The translations under genes were made by a program, and so were the position numbers. A stretch of 23,743 nucleotides of DNA. Source: Propionibacterium sp. Lineage in GTDB: Bacteria > Actinomycetota > Actinomycetes > Propionibacteriales > Propionibacteriaceae. The notes under the pieces are model-generated. The model searched no databases, was not told the origin of the DNA, and saw only the letters and a program-made list of their open reading frames with translations. Numbering within the stretch: position 1 is the stretch's first letter; every line of letters begins with the position of its first letter. The stretch is from contig JALHFX010000030.1 in the NCBI GenBank assembly GCA_022837595.1, positions 1 through 23,743 of the forward strand, given 5' to 3'. Positions 1 through 6,464 of the stretch are shown piece by piece.

Positions 1-762
1 CGGGGTGTCCGAGCAGGTCCTCGAAGCCGTCGCGAACGCCCTCCAGCTGGACGACGCCGAGCGCGCTCACCTGTTCGGACTCGCACGCACGGCGTCCGCG
101 CGCAAACCCGCCGGGACGCCGCGGCGTCCCGTCCGGCCGGCGGTGCAGTGGCTGCTCGACTCGATGACCGGAACCGCGGCGTACGTGCGGAACCACCGCA
201 CCGACCTGCTCGCCGCGAACGCTCTGGGCCGCGCCCTGTACGCACCGGTGTACGAGATGCCCGGACGCCCGAACGTGGCCCGGTTCGTGTTCCTCGACCC
301 CCGCGCCCGCGAGTTCTTCATGGAGTGGGACAAGGTCGCCGCCGAGGCCGCCGCCCTGCTGCGCTCGCTGGCCGGGGAGAACCCCTACGACCAGGGCCTC
401 GCCCCGCTGCAGCTGGCCGCTGTCGTGCGAGATCTGGGGAGAACCCCTACGACCAGGGCCTCGCCGCACTCGTCGGCGAACTGTCGACCCGCAGCGAGAT
501 GTTCGCCCAGCTGTGGGCCCGGCACGACGTCCGGCTGCACCGCACCGGGGTCAAGAAGTTCCACCACCCCGTCGTCGGCGACCTCACCCTCGCCTACGAA
601 GCCCTCGACCTGGCCGCCGACGCCGGCCTGCGCCTCAACGCGTACGTCGCCGAACCCGGCACCCCCTCCGCCGAGGCGTTCAGCCTGCTCGCCAGCTGGG
701 CCACCACTCCGACCCGCACCGCCGAGCCGGCCACGAACCCCGCGACGGCCACTCAGGACTGA
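1..762 (+). pseudogene. MmyB-like XRE-family transcriptional regulator, 5'-truncated by the window and frameshifted
   Basis: The first frame (from base 2) matches the middle of MmyB-type actinobacterial regulators: the end of the HTH region (VSEQVLEAVANALQLDDAER), then the ligand-binding domain (VYEMPGRPNVARFVFLDPRA, FMEWDKVA). The N-terminal HTH lies outside the window; the GTG at base 5 is probably an internal Val codon. After codons for LAGENPYDQGLA the frame is lost. The family C-terminus (ALVGELSTRSEMFAQLWARHDVRLHRTGVKKF, written here in parts: LVGELSTRS, FAQLWARHDV, HHPVVGDLTL) resumes in another frame and ends at the TGA at 760-762. The break is a 62-bp insertion flanked by a 30-bp direct repeat (374-403 and 436-465); removing one repeat plus the spacer restores one frame. 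In the family these proteins regulate neighbouring dehydrogenase genes. The convergent operon next door encodes an SDR-like protein, so this may be its former regulator. A sequencing or assembly error is the alternative explanation. Confidence 0.8.
374..465. repeat. 30-bp direct repeat flanking a 32-bp spacer (62-bp duplication-type insertion)
   Basis: The 30 bases at 374-403 recur exactly at 436-465. Between them lie 32 bases that match nothing expected of the MmyB family. The offset of 62 is not a multiple of three, so the insertion shifts the reading frame of the regulator. Confidence 0.85.
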
Positions 763-782
763 TGGAGTGCCGCGTGCCACGA

Positions 783-1472
783 TCAGCCCAGCAGGCCGAC
801 CCGCTGTAGCCAGGCCCGCACCTCGGGCTCGGCAGCTCCGGCTTCCTCACCCCGGACGGCGAGCCCCTCACCGAGGGTCGCCCCACGGCAGGTCTGGCGG
901 TACACCTCGACCGCCCGCCCGAGCCCGCTGCCCGCGTGGGTGGTCAACGGGTACACGGTCCTGCCGGTGAAGTCGAGGGCCTCGGTGAAGGTGCGCATGA
1001 TCATGGGCGGCCGCACGCTCCAGACGCCGCTGGCCAGCACCACCCGGTCGTATCCGGCCAGGTCAGGCAGCGGGTCGGCGATCCGCGGCCGCGCGCCGGC
1101 GTCCTGCTCGCGGGTGTTCTGGGCGACCGTCTCCTCATAGTCGGTCGGGTACGGCTCGGCCGGGACGATCCGGTAGACGTCCACGTCCACGAGGGTCGCC
1201 AGCAGTCCGACGACCACCTCGGTGTTGCCCACCTCCAGCCAGGTGCGTCCCCCGTAGAAGTGGTTCTCCCCCGCCCGGGAGAAGACCGCAACCAGGGTTC
1301 GCGACGCGTTGCCGGTCGCGGTGGGGCTCCCGGACGACGGCTGCGGTCGGGTGGCCATCGTGGGACTCCCCGAGGGTTCCGGTCGGGTGGGCGTGGCCAG
1401 CGCGCAGCCGGCCACGCTGAGGCCGGCGGCGCCCAGCAGGCCGCGGGTCAGTAGATCGCGTCGGGTCACCAT
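783..1472 (-). CDS. Flavodoxin family protein, Tat/lipoprotein-type signal
   Basis: A 229-aa protein, probably an exported FMN-binding flavodoxin. Residues 1-25 carry a twin-Arg start (VTRRDLL), a hydrophobic stretch and a lipobox-like end (LSVAGC), suggesting a Tat-exported lipoprotein. A low-complexity Pro/Ser/Thr linker follows to about residue 50. The flavodoxin fold then starts with LVAVFSRAG, where the FMN phosphate loop is expected, followed by YPTDYEETVAQ, YDRVVLASGVWSVRPP and a late THAGSGLG loop; this is the layout of flavodoxins of the NAD(P)H-quinone-reductase-like type. The ATG at 1472 is chosen over the longer open frame (to 1640) because it starts the signal peptide and overlaps the stop of the upstream SDR-like gene by 7 bp, implying translational coupling. 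It is the last gene of the four-gene leftward operon. The electron partner is unknown. Confidence 0.85.
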   Translation of the reverse strand: MVTRRDLLTRGLLGAAGLSVAGCALATPTRPEPSGSPTMATRPQPSSGSPTATGNASRTLVAVFSRAGENHFYGGRTWLEVGNTEVVVGLLATLVDVDVYRIVPAEPYPTDYEETVAQNTREQDAGARPRIADPLPDLAGYDRVVLASGVWSVRPPMIMRTFTEALDFTGRTVYPLTTHAGSGLGRAVEVYRQTCRGATLGEGLAVRGEEAGAAEPEVRAWLQRVGLLG

Positions 1473-2239
1473 CGGGCCAGGTCCTTGCGGACGCGGTCCG
1501 GCTCGTCCTCGAGCGGCTGGTTCGCGGCGTCGCGGACTCCGTCCAGGGAGCCGGCGGGGTCGACGTGCAGGGCGGCGAACACCGGCTCCAGGTTGACCTG
1601 CTCGACACCGGACTCGGCCACCAACTCCAACGTCTTGCACTCGGCCGCCGGCGAGGCGAGGGCGGCGACCAAGACGCGCGCGATCTGGCGGCGGGCGATC
1701 ACCCCGTCGGCGGGGCTGCCCGTATGGCGGGTGTCGCCCTGCAGCATCACGATCCGCTGCTGATCAGGGCTGTGATAGTCGAACCAGCCCGGCCGCACGA
1801 TGGTGTAGGGCAGGCCGCTGGCCCGCACCAACCGTTCGGAGCGACGTTTCCAGTCCGCCGACTGCGTCGACCTGTTGTACGAACCCTCGCGGTACGTGAC
1901 CCCGATGGAGGTCATCAGCGCGATCCGCGGGCGTGCGTCGCCGAGCGCTTCGAGCACGTTGCGGACGCCGCCGTAGTCGACGGTCTCGGCGCCGCGGCTG
2001 CCTTGGCCGTTCGAGCCGAGGGTGAAGACAATGGCGTCCACCCCCGAGACGGCAGCGGCGAGGGTCTCGGGGCGCGTCACGTCGCCGACCACGACCTCGA
2101 CGCCGGCAGGGAGGCTCGCGCGGGCGGGGTCGCGGACCAGCGCCCGCGCCGTGTAGTCGGCGGTCAACGCTTCAGCGACGACGTGCCGGCCGATGCTGCC
2201 AGTCGCGCCGACAACCAGAACAGTCGTGATGGGGCTCAT
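1466..2239 (-). CDS. NAD(P)-binding NmrA/atypical SDR family protein
   Basis: A 257-aa Rossmann-fold protein. The nucleotide-binding motif is at residues 8-16 (VVGATGSIG), followed by RALVRDPAR, VVVGDVTRPETL and VDAIVFTLG, the usual NmrA/SDR_a5 order. The canonical catalytic YxxxK is not clear; SYNRSTQSADWKRRSERLVRASG stands where it is expected (key residues Y, K, R), so the protein could be an oxidoreductase or a redox-sensing NmrA-like binder. LPYTIVRPGWF is a typical substrate-side motif. The length is normal for the family. It starts with ATG 37 bp after the cupin stop and overlaps the flavodoxin start. Its role in the operon is probably NAD(P)H-dependent reduction of a small organic substrate; the substrate cannot be read from the sequence. 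Confidence 0.88.
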   Translation of the reverse strand: MSPITTVLVVGATGSIGRHVVAEALTADYTARALVRDPARASLPAGVEVVVGDVTRPETLAAAVSGVDAIVFTLGSNGQGSRGAETVDYGGVRNVLEALGDARPRIALMTSIGVTYREGSYNRSTQSADWKRRSERLVRASGLPYTIVRPGWFDYHSPDQQRIVMLQGDTRHTGSPADGVIARRQIARVLVAALASPAAECKTLELVAESGVEQVNLEPVFAALHVDPAGSLDGVRDAANQPLEDEPDRVRKDLARW

Positions 2240-2276
2240 GGGTTCTCCTTGATGGGACGCCGATCGCGGTCGAAGG

Positions 2277-2720
2277 TCAGGGCTGGTCGATGCCGGCGGC
2301 AGCGCGATCCGCGCCGAGCAGCGAGTGGGCAGCGTGGTACTGCTCCTCGGTGACCGCTTCGAGCCAGGTGGTGGCGTCCCCCTGTTCGGGTGCGACGAGG
2401 AGCGCGAGGTGGCACATCAGGTGGTCGGTCGTGCCGCCGTGCCAGTGTTCCTCGCCGGGCGGGGTCCAGATCGTCTCGCCGGGGTGCAGGACGAGGACGC
2501 GTCCGTCGCGGGTGCCGACGAAGCCGACGCCGTCGGTGCAGTGCAGGGTCTGGCCGAGCGCATGGCTGTGCCAGTGGGTCCGGGCGCCGGGGGTGAACCG
2601 AACCTGGGCGGCGACCAGACGTGACGGGTCGCTGCCGTCTGCGATGCCGTCGACGAACACGTCACCGGTGAAGGTGGCGGCCGGTCCCTTGCGGGTCGTC
2701 GGGGTGGGGTACTTCTCCAT
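2277..2720 (-). CDS. Cupin domain protein
   Basis: A 147-aa single-domain cupin. Motif 1 is at about residues 42-64 (FTPGARTHWHSHALGQTLH), with metal-ligand candidates His49, His51 and His53. Motif 2 is at about 80-98 (PGETIWTPPGEEHWHG), with His92 and His94. The set matches small Fe/Mn cupins that sit beside carboxymuconolactone-decarboxylase and SDR genes. ATG 2720 is chosen because the cupin begins with it (MEKYPTPTTRKG) and AAGGAAG lies just upstream; the longer open frame (to 3002) runs through the neighbouring gene and is a shadow. The gap to the upstream CMD gene is 50 bp and to the downstream SDR-like gene 37 bp, consistent with one operon. A dioxygenase or isomerase activity is possible but unproven. 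Confidence 0.88.
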   Translation of the reverse strand: MEKYPTPTTRKGPAATFTGDVFVDGIADGSDPSRLVAAQVRFTPGARTHWHSHALGQTLHCTDGVGFVGTRDGRVLVLHPGETIWTPPGEEHWHGGTTDHLMCHLALLVAPEQGDATTWLEAVTEEQYHAAHSLLGADRAAAGIDQP

Positions 2721-2770
2721 GGTCTTCCTTCTCGTCGGGTGACGGTGGGGGTGGTGGGCCCCCGGGTGGG

Positions 2771-3526
2771 TCAGGCCGGGGGCAGCACCTCGCGCACGCA
2801 GGCCAGCGCGTTGAGCGTGCGCGGGTACCCGATCCACGGCAACAGTTGGGTCGCGACATCGATGAGGACGACCCGGCCGTTGCCGATGTTGGCGTTCCCG
2901 GCGATGTGGCCCTTCAGCTGCGACTCGCAGCCGCCGAGGGCGCTCAGCATCGCGAAGGTGAGCAGCTCCCGGGTCGGCACGTCGAGCCCACCGCGGGTCC
3001 ACGTGTCGCCGAAGCAGTTCGCGCTCAGGAACTCATGGAGGTGAACCTCGTCGGCTGGCGCGTTGTCGTAGCCGGCCTGGATCCGGTCGCCGAAGATGGC
3101 AGCCTGGAGGGCGAAGCCCGCTTCCCGGCGGGTCGCGGGCGTAGTGGTCGACTGGGCCTCCAGCGGCAGCTCGATTCCCCGCTCGGTCAGGACGTCGTTG
3201 GTGGCGTGCAGGAAGTCGAAGACCCGGGCCTGCCCGCAGTAGGGCACGGCGTGGTACACCACCTCCTTGACCTCGACGGGGGTAACCCCGACGTTGAGGG
3301 CCGCGCCCAGCATCACGCGGTACTCCGCCACCGCGCCCAGCGCGATCAGCGCCGCGAGGGTGACCTCCAGCCGCAGCTGGACCGGCAGGAGGCTGCGCGA
3401 GGCGACCTCGTCGAACGCGAAGTTGTCGAACACTTCCACGAACTCGGGGTCCGTCCGAGCAAGGGAGGAGGTGTGGGAACCGAACAGCACCGCGTGATTC
3501 GTGTGCGCGGCGTCGGTGATGGGCAT
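2771..3526 (-). CDS. Carboxymuconolactone decarboxylase family protein (two CMD domains)
   Basis: A 251-aa protein with two AhpD/CMD-type helical repeats: about residues 25-115 (DPEFVEVFDNFAFDEV, LEVTLAALIALG, EVKEVVYHAVPYCG) and about 155-245 (LHEFLSANCFGDTWTRGGLD, ELLTFAMLSALGG, HIAGNANIGN, TQLLPWIGYPRTLNAL). The second half follows the gamma-carboxymuconolactone decarboxylase pattern closely. The CxxC pair of AhpD peroxidases is absent (single Cys97 and Cys200), arguing against peroxiredoxin reduction. The start ATG at 3526 has an excellent SD (GGAGGAG, complement of 3531-3537); the longer frame to 3853 has no support. It is the first gene of the leftward operon. A palindrome at 3642-3658 lies 116 bp upstream and may be its operator. 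The substrate is unknown; homologues often sit in aromatic or quinone stress operons. Confidence 0.9.
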   Translation of the reverse strand: MPITDAAHTNHAVLFGSHTSSLARTDPEFVEVFDNFAFDEVASRSLLPVQLRLEVTLAALIALGAVAEYRVMLGAALNVGVTPVEVKEVVYHAVPYCGQARVFDFLHATNDVLTERGIELPLEAQSTTTPATRREAGFALQAAIFGDRIQAGYDNAPADEVHLHEFLSANCFGDTWTRGGLDVPTRELLTFAMLSALGGCESQLKGHIAGNANIGNGRVVLIDVATQLLPWIGYPRTLNALACVREVLPPA

Positions 3527-3641
3527 GGGTCTCCTCCTGGTCAGAACGATTGTGGGAGCCGCCGGCGTAACGGTCCTCTCATCGTTCGTACAGTTCCCAT
3601 GCAACGCGGTTCCGCCGAGCCGAACAAGCTCACGTTGCTGC

Positions 3642-3658
3642 GGGTACTGCCAGTACCC
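3642..3658. promoter_or_regulatory. Perfect 17-bp palindrome, candidate operator of the CMD-cupin-SDR-flavodoxin operon
   Basis: GGGTACTGCCAGTACCC has 7-bp arms around GCC and lies in the leader region of the leftward operon, about 116 bp before its first codon. GTACT-N3-AGTAC half-sites are of the kind bound by dimeric wHTH regulators (HxlR/MarR type). No regulator other than the broken MmyB-like gene is present nearby. Confidence 0.45.
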
Positions 3659-3897
3659 CCCAGACTCGTCGCAAGTCCGCCCAGTGGGATCGAGGCGTCG
3701 GGCGTCCCCAACGCGAGCGATGCGTAGAGCCAGGTACGCCCCTCGCCGGTGCTGACCTCCCCGGCTGGCCCCATGCCGCCACCACCAGCGGCCGGCCAAC
3801 TCCACCTGAATTCCTGGATGTCGTCCACACGAAACCCGCACGCCGCCGGACAACCCTCGTCGGGGTCACGTGCAATACGGCCGGCTGGGCCATTCCG

Positions 3898-3934
3898 TGG
3901 GGAACACGTGGGGAATGCGTGGGGAACACGACCC
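3898..3934 (+). repeat. Tandem 11-bp CGTGGGGAA repeats, left border
   Basis: Three consecutive units read CGTGGGGAACA, CGTGGGGAATG, CGTGGGGAACA and then CG. An imperfect inverted CCCACGCGTGGG follows at about 3939-3950. The 11-bp period places each unit on the same DNA face. The same unit occurs in the border module at 4189-4206 and, in the opposite orientation, at 22081-22103 and 22301-22345. Arm-type recombinase sites or replication iterons are possible roles; neither is proven. Confidence 0.8.
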
Positions 3935-4030
3935 ACGCGTGGGGGACGAACGCGCCGCCCGAGGCGCCGCCGCTCACCTCAGCAACGCATTCCCCCTTGC
4001 CAGCAGCACGTCACAACATCGGGACATGAG

Positions 4031-4060
4031 AAAGGCGGGAGGTTTTCGCCTCCCGCCTTT
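4031..4060 (-). terminator. Strong hairpin, probable terminator of the ArdC operon
   Basis: AAAGGCGGGAGG (4031-4042), loop TTTTCG, and CCTCCCGCCTTT (4049-4060) form a perfect 12-bp stem with T-rich flanks on both strands. It lies 66 bp beyond the stop codon at 4126 of the leftward ArdC operon. It would also stop rightward transcription. Confidence 0.75.
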
Positions 4061-4075
4061 TCGCTGTATAACCCC

Positions 4076-4293
4076 TAGTCAGAGGCGCCTTCTGTGCGCG
4101 AGAGAGGAGTTGAAGCTCTCTTCTATCAGCCGATAATGACCCCCTGACAAGGACTTATGGAGATTGATTGCCACTTCGTCACCTTGCCGGGGGGAATACG
4201 TGGGGAATCGCTCCGCACCCGAGATCCGCGCGGATCTCGGGTCCATCGCTGCCCTTCAGCATAGCCGCAGCCCGCCCCGGGATCACTGGCGAG
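4076..4293 (-). repeat. Border module copy A (inverted partner at 21999-22218)
   Basis: Read on the minus strand, this encodes a conserved C-terminal segment (LASDP to SPRIPPGKVTKWQ and PCQGVIIG, stop at 4126) followed by a near-identical non-coding segment. The core 4093-4188 matches the reverse complement of 22101-22196 with, by my reading, 4 differences in 96 bp. Similarity continues more weakly upstream in the coding part, with one in-frame codon indel, and downstream to the TAGTCAG at 4076. The module contains CGTGGGGAA units at 4189-4206. Confidence 0.85.
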
Positions 4294-4488
4294 CCAGCGG
4301 ATAAGGACGCGTGCAGGTTCGGCTCCCTCCTGGGCGCCGTGAGGCCTGGCAAGTCCGACACCGACCGCTCGCAGCAGTAAGAAGGCGCGGGCACCGTTCC
4401 GGTTGAGGTCGTGCGGCAAGAGCCGCGTCGAGGACACAACGCGGTCGCATGGGCCAGGTGAGGAGAGCTCGTCCATCGCGATCGTCAT
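4126..4488 (-). CDS. Hypothetical protein with conserved border-module C-terminus
   Basis: A 120-aa frame starting with ATG 2 bp after the ardC stop, so it is probably co-transcribed with it. The N-terminal 65 residues (MTIAMDELSSPGPCDRVVSS, then LLPHDLNRNGARAFLLLRAVG) match nothing I recognise. The last 55 residues are clearly homologous to the 59-aa ORF at 21984-22163: ASDP, YAEGQ, WTR, PR, SPR(V/I)P, GKVTKWQSISISPCQ and IIG are shared. Differences are often synonymous (AGT/AGC, GAT/GAC, GAA/GAG) and the only gap is one codon, which supports translation of this tail. It is followed by the terminator at 4031-4060. The N-terminal half may be a secondary fusion or a frame that is merely open. 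Confidence 0.5.
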   Translation of the reverse strand: MTIAMDELSSPGPCDRVVSSTRLLPHDLNRNGARAFLLLRAVGVGLARPHGAQEGAEPARVLIRWLASDPGAGCGYAEGQRWTRDPRGSRVRSDSPRIPPGKVTKWQSISISPCQGVIIG

Positions 4489-4490
4489 GG

Positions 4491-5555
4491 TCAGCGGCCC
4501 ACTGGGGGGACCAGCGCCGGCGAAGGTGCGGTCGGTGGCTCCGGGGCGATGGCATGGCCGACGGAGACTGCCTCCCAGCGCGTGGGGTCCGTCTGAACTC
4601 GGATGTCATCTTCCAGAGCATCGAGCGCGGTATCGGTGATGGTCGGAGCCGGCTGGGTGGTCTGAAGAATCAGATCTGCGGCGCCAATGACACGCTGGCC
4701 CGTGCTGCGGAGGATGTCGGCGAGGTCACGCTGCTCGGTCACCGCGTTGAGTGCCCAGCCGGCGACGTAGTTGAAGGTGTATTGGCTGGAGTCGAGACCG
4801 TGCGCGCTGGTCACGATGTACGCGACCGATTCGGCTTCCACTTCGACGATGCCGCGGCAGTCGCGGCTGCCCTGCTCCTGGTGGAGGAGCACGTGCCCGG
4901 CTTCGTGTGCGAGGGTCTTGACGGTTTGGGCGTCGTCGACGTCGTCGCGGACCATAACGAGCCGCTCGCCGAAGTCGGTATAGCCGTTTGCGCCGCCGAG
5001 GTCCGCGCCGCGACGTACGTCGAATCCTCGGTCTCCGAGGAGGTCTTGCAGTCGGTTCCAGAGCCCTGTGGGGGCTTGTCCGGTGAGCAGGACGGCCTCG
5101 CCGATCTTGGGGTCGGGCAGCGGAGGACCGTCCGTCTGGCGGATGTCGAACACCGTGACGGGCTTCGTGCCGACGACGTGTGTCTGGTGCACCGCGCGGC
5201 CCTGGTCGTCGCGCACAGGTTGGCCCGTGTCGTCGAGGCGCGGCGCCCGGCGCGTGATCGGCGCGAGGACCTTGATGCCGGACTCGCCTCGGCGCACCTG
5301 GCGGCCCATGGCCTTGAACGCCTCGTAGCCGGCGACGTGGGTGGCCTGCGGGTCCTGAGCCATGATCAGCAAGGAATTGCCGAACGAGTATTTGTGGAAC
5401 CGGCTGGCGAACGTGAGCCAGGCCTGCCAGGCCTGCGGGTCGTTGAGGGCGAGGACGCCGTCGCTGAGTTGGGCGTGGAGTTTGTCGATGGTGGCCTGCC
5501 GGGATTCGGCGGCTGCCGTCCGGTCGGCGTCGCTGACGGGTCTGTAGCCGGTCAT
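4491..5555 (-). CDS. ardC: ArdC-like protein: ssDNA-binding N-terminal domain plus ImmA/IrrE-type metallopeptidase
   Basis: A 354-aa protein of the ArdC antirestriction/metallopeptidase type carried by conjugative elements. Residues about 20-145 form the ArdC N-terminal ssDNA-binding domain (WLTFASRFHKYSFGNSLLI, VAGYEAFKAMGRQVRRGE, IKVLAPI, VVGTKPVTVFDIRQTDG). Residues about 150-270 hold the peptidase part with zinc motif HEAGH (His217, Glu218, His221) and a downstream Glu in VEVEAESVAYIV (about 238-242) as likely third ligand. ArdC proteins protect incoming single-stranded DNA from restriction during conjugation. The start ATG overlaps the upstream gene's stop by 4 bp (ATGA at 5552-5555), showing coupling; the next gene starts 2 bp after its stop. 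The C-terminal 70 residues are Pro-rich and probably disordered. The long rightward frame on the other strand (4449-5714) is a shadow. Confidence 0.9.
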   Translation of the reverse strand: MTGYRPVSDADRTAAAESRQATIDKLHAQLSDGVLALNDPQAWQAWLTFASRFHKYSFGNSLLIMAQDPQATHVAGYEAFKAMGRQVRRGESGIKVLAPITRRAPRLDDTGQPVRDDQGRAVHQTHVVGTKPVTVFDIRQTDGPPLPDPKIGEAVLLTGQAPTGLWNRLQDLLGDRGFDVRRGADLGGANGYTDFGERLVMVRDDVDDAQTVKTLAHEAGHVLLHQEQGSRDCRGIVEVEAESVAYIVTSAHGLDSSQYTFNYVAGWALNAVTEQRDLADILRSTGQRVIGAADLILQTTQPAPTITDTALDALEDDIRVQTDPTRWEAVSVGHAIAPEPPTAPSPALVPPVGR

Positions 5556-6037
5556 CGGCCGCGGCCTTCCCGGATGGCGTCGACGTGGTCAAGGAGCGCG
5601 TCGATCGCTTCACGAGGCGCGCCGGTATCGGCCAAGTGTTGGGCCTGGGCGAGGAGTTCTTCGACGATGAGCGGGACATCAGGGGGCTGGAGCATCGGTT
5701 CGGTCACGGCCTGAACCCCATGCGCGTGGTCGGGGCTTCTTGCGGGTGCGAGAGGTCCTCGACGGCGACGCCCCGGGCTGAGATCCGTTCCCCCTTCCCC
5801 GTTCGGGTCGCGAACATGGACAGGGTCAACGCAGGGGTCGAGGTGACCGCCCCGGCGTTCGACGGCGGCCTCGATGAGTAGGGCCCGCGCGTATGCGATG
5901 TTGGCCGCAGCCTGGTAGTAGTCGCGGGCCACCTCGTCGAACGACTTGCCGTCCTCGTCGTAGCGGACGCCGTGCCCCGCGGCCCACTGGAGCGACAACT
6001 CGGCTCGGGTGACGAGGCGGTCGGGATCATCGTTCAT
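5552..6037 (-). CDS. Hypothetical protein, first gene of the ArdC operon
   Basis: A 161-aa, mostly hydrophilic protein of no recognised family. The N-terminal half is helical and acidic (RLVTRAELSLQWAAGHGVRY, SFDEVARDYYQAAANIAYAR, LLIEAAVERRGG). A Pro/Arg/Gly linker follows (about 85-110), then a helical C-terminus (PLIVEELLAQAQHLADTGAP, REAIDALLDHVDAIREGRGR). The start is ATG 6037, preceded by CAGGAG at good spacing; longer frames to 6259 lack an SD and look non-coding. Its stop overlaps the ardC start (ATGA), so the two are translationally coupled. It may assist ArdC or DNA transfer, but that rests on context only. Confidence 0.75.
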   Translation of the reverse strand: MNDDPDRLVTRAELSLQWAAGHGVRYDEDGKSFDEVARDYYQAAANIAYARALLIEAAVERRGGHLDPCVDPVHVRDPNGEGGTDLSPGRRRRGPLAPARSPDHAHGVQAVTEPMLQPPDVPLIVEELLAQAQHLADTGAPREAIDALLDHVDAIREGRGR

Positions 6038-6440
6038 GTCGATACTCCTGTCGGGGCACGAAATCCGTCCACCCCCCATAACTCGCAGACACCCCCTCCC
6101 GTGGACACGACACCAGCACCTACTAGCTCTAGCTAGTGAGGACTTGACAGGTCCTCCTTCCCAACAGGCAGGCCGCGACGCAACCGGTGCGAGCGGCCGC
6201 ATCCCATTTTCCAGTGATGGTGGCGCCTTAGGTTGGAGCCAGTGACAACTGTTCAACACGTCGAAAAAGCGAAAGGCCAGCGCAGGTCACCGCATCCTCA
6301 ACAGCAAGGCGACGGTGTCAGGGCCCCGGACCTCGGGTCGAACGGAGACTTCCTCACCAGCTGTACGGGCGACCCCGACTGCTGCCGGCCCGACAACCGG
6401 CCCTGCCGAAGCCTAAAGATCGATCGTCACAGTCTCGGTA
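6038..6440. other. Non-coding region between ArdC operon and cargo island
   Basis: About 400 bp with no gene I can support. It contains the palindrome at 6121-6136. A short rightward frame (6233-6490) has no family similarity or clear SD. Base composition changes from strongly GC-rich to more mixed toward the right end, so this is a plausible left edge of the cargo island. Confidence 0.55.
6121..6136. promoter_or_regulatory. Palindrome ACTAGCT-CT-AGCTAGT upstream of the ArdC operon
   Basis: Perfect 7-bp inverted arms separated by CT, located about 85 bp before the first codon of the leftward ArdC operon. An AT-rich palindrome is conspicuous in this GC-rich surrounding. A second short inverted repeat, AGGAC-TTGACAG-GTCCT, lies just beside it (about 6138-6154) and contains TTGACA. 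Both could be operator or promoter elements. Confidence 0.4.
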
Positions 6441-6464
6441 CCGTGAGGCTGGTAACCTCACGGA
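6441..6464 (+). promoter_or_regulatory. Inverted repeat with embedded -10 box, probable leaderless promoter/operator
   Basis: CCGTGAGG (6441-6448) and CCTCACGG (6456-6463) form a perfect 8-bp inverted repeat ending one base before the GTG at 6465. It contains TAACCT (6453-6458), a good actinobacterial -10 hexamer (TAnnnT), 6 bp before that GTG. This is the spacing expected for a leaderless mRNA starting at the GTG. A repressor bound here would cover both the -10 box and the start. Confidence 0.5.

Larger units (their letters stand above)
3527..4125. other. Non-coding border region, no supported gene
   Basis: About 600 bp between the CMD operon and the ArdC operon. Short frames here lack SD sites and family similarity. 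It contains the leader of the CMD operon (with the 3642 palindrome), an array of CGTGGGGAA repeats (3898-3934), a strong terminator hairpin (4031-4060), the sequence CCCCTAGTCAGA (4072-4083, repeated at 20632-20643), and the start of the border module (from 4076). Confidence 0.7.

Noticed and set aside
3898..3934. CRISPR-like repeats
   Set aside because: Units are 11 bp and contiguous without spacers, and no cas gene is present.
4449..5714. 421-aa rightward open frame
   Set aside because: It lies antisense to ardC and its partner gene, which have clear motifs and coupling; the frame is a GC-skew shadow.
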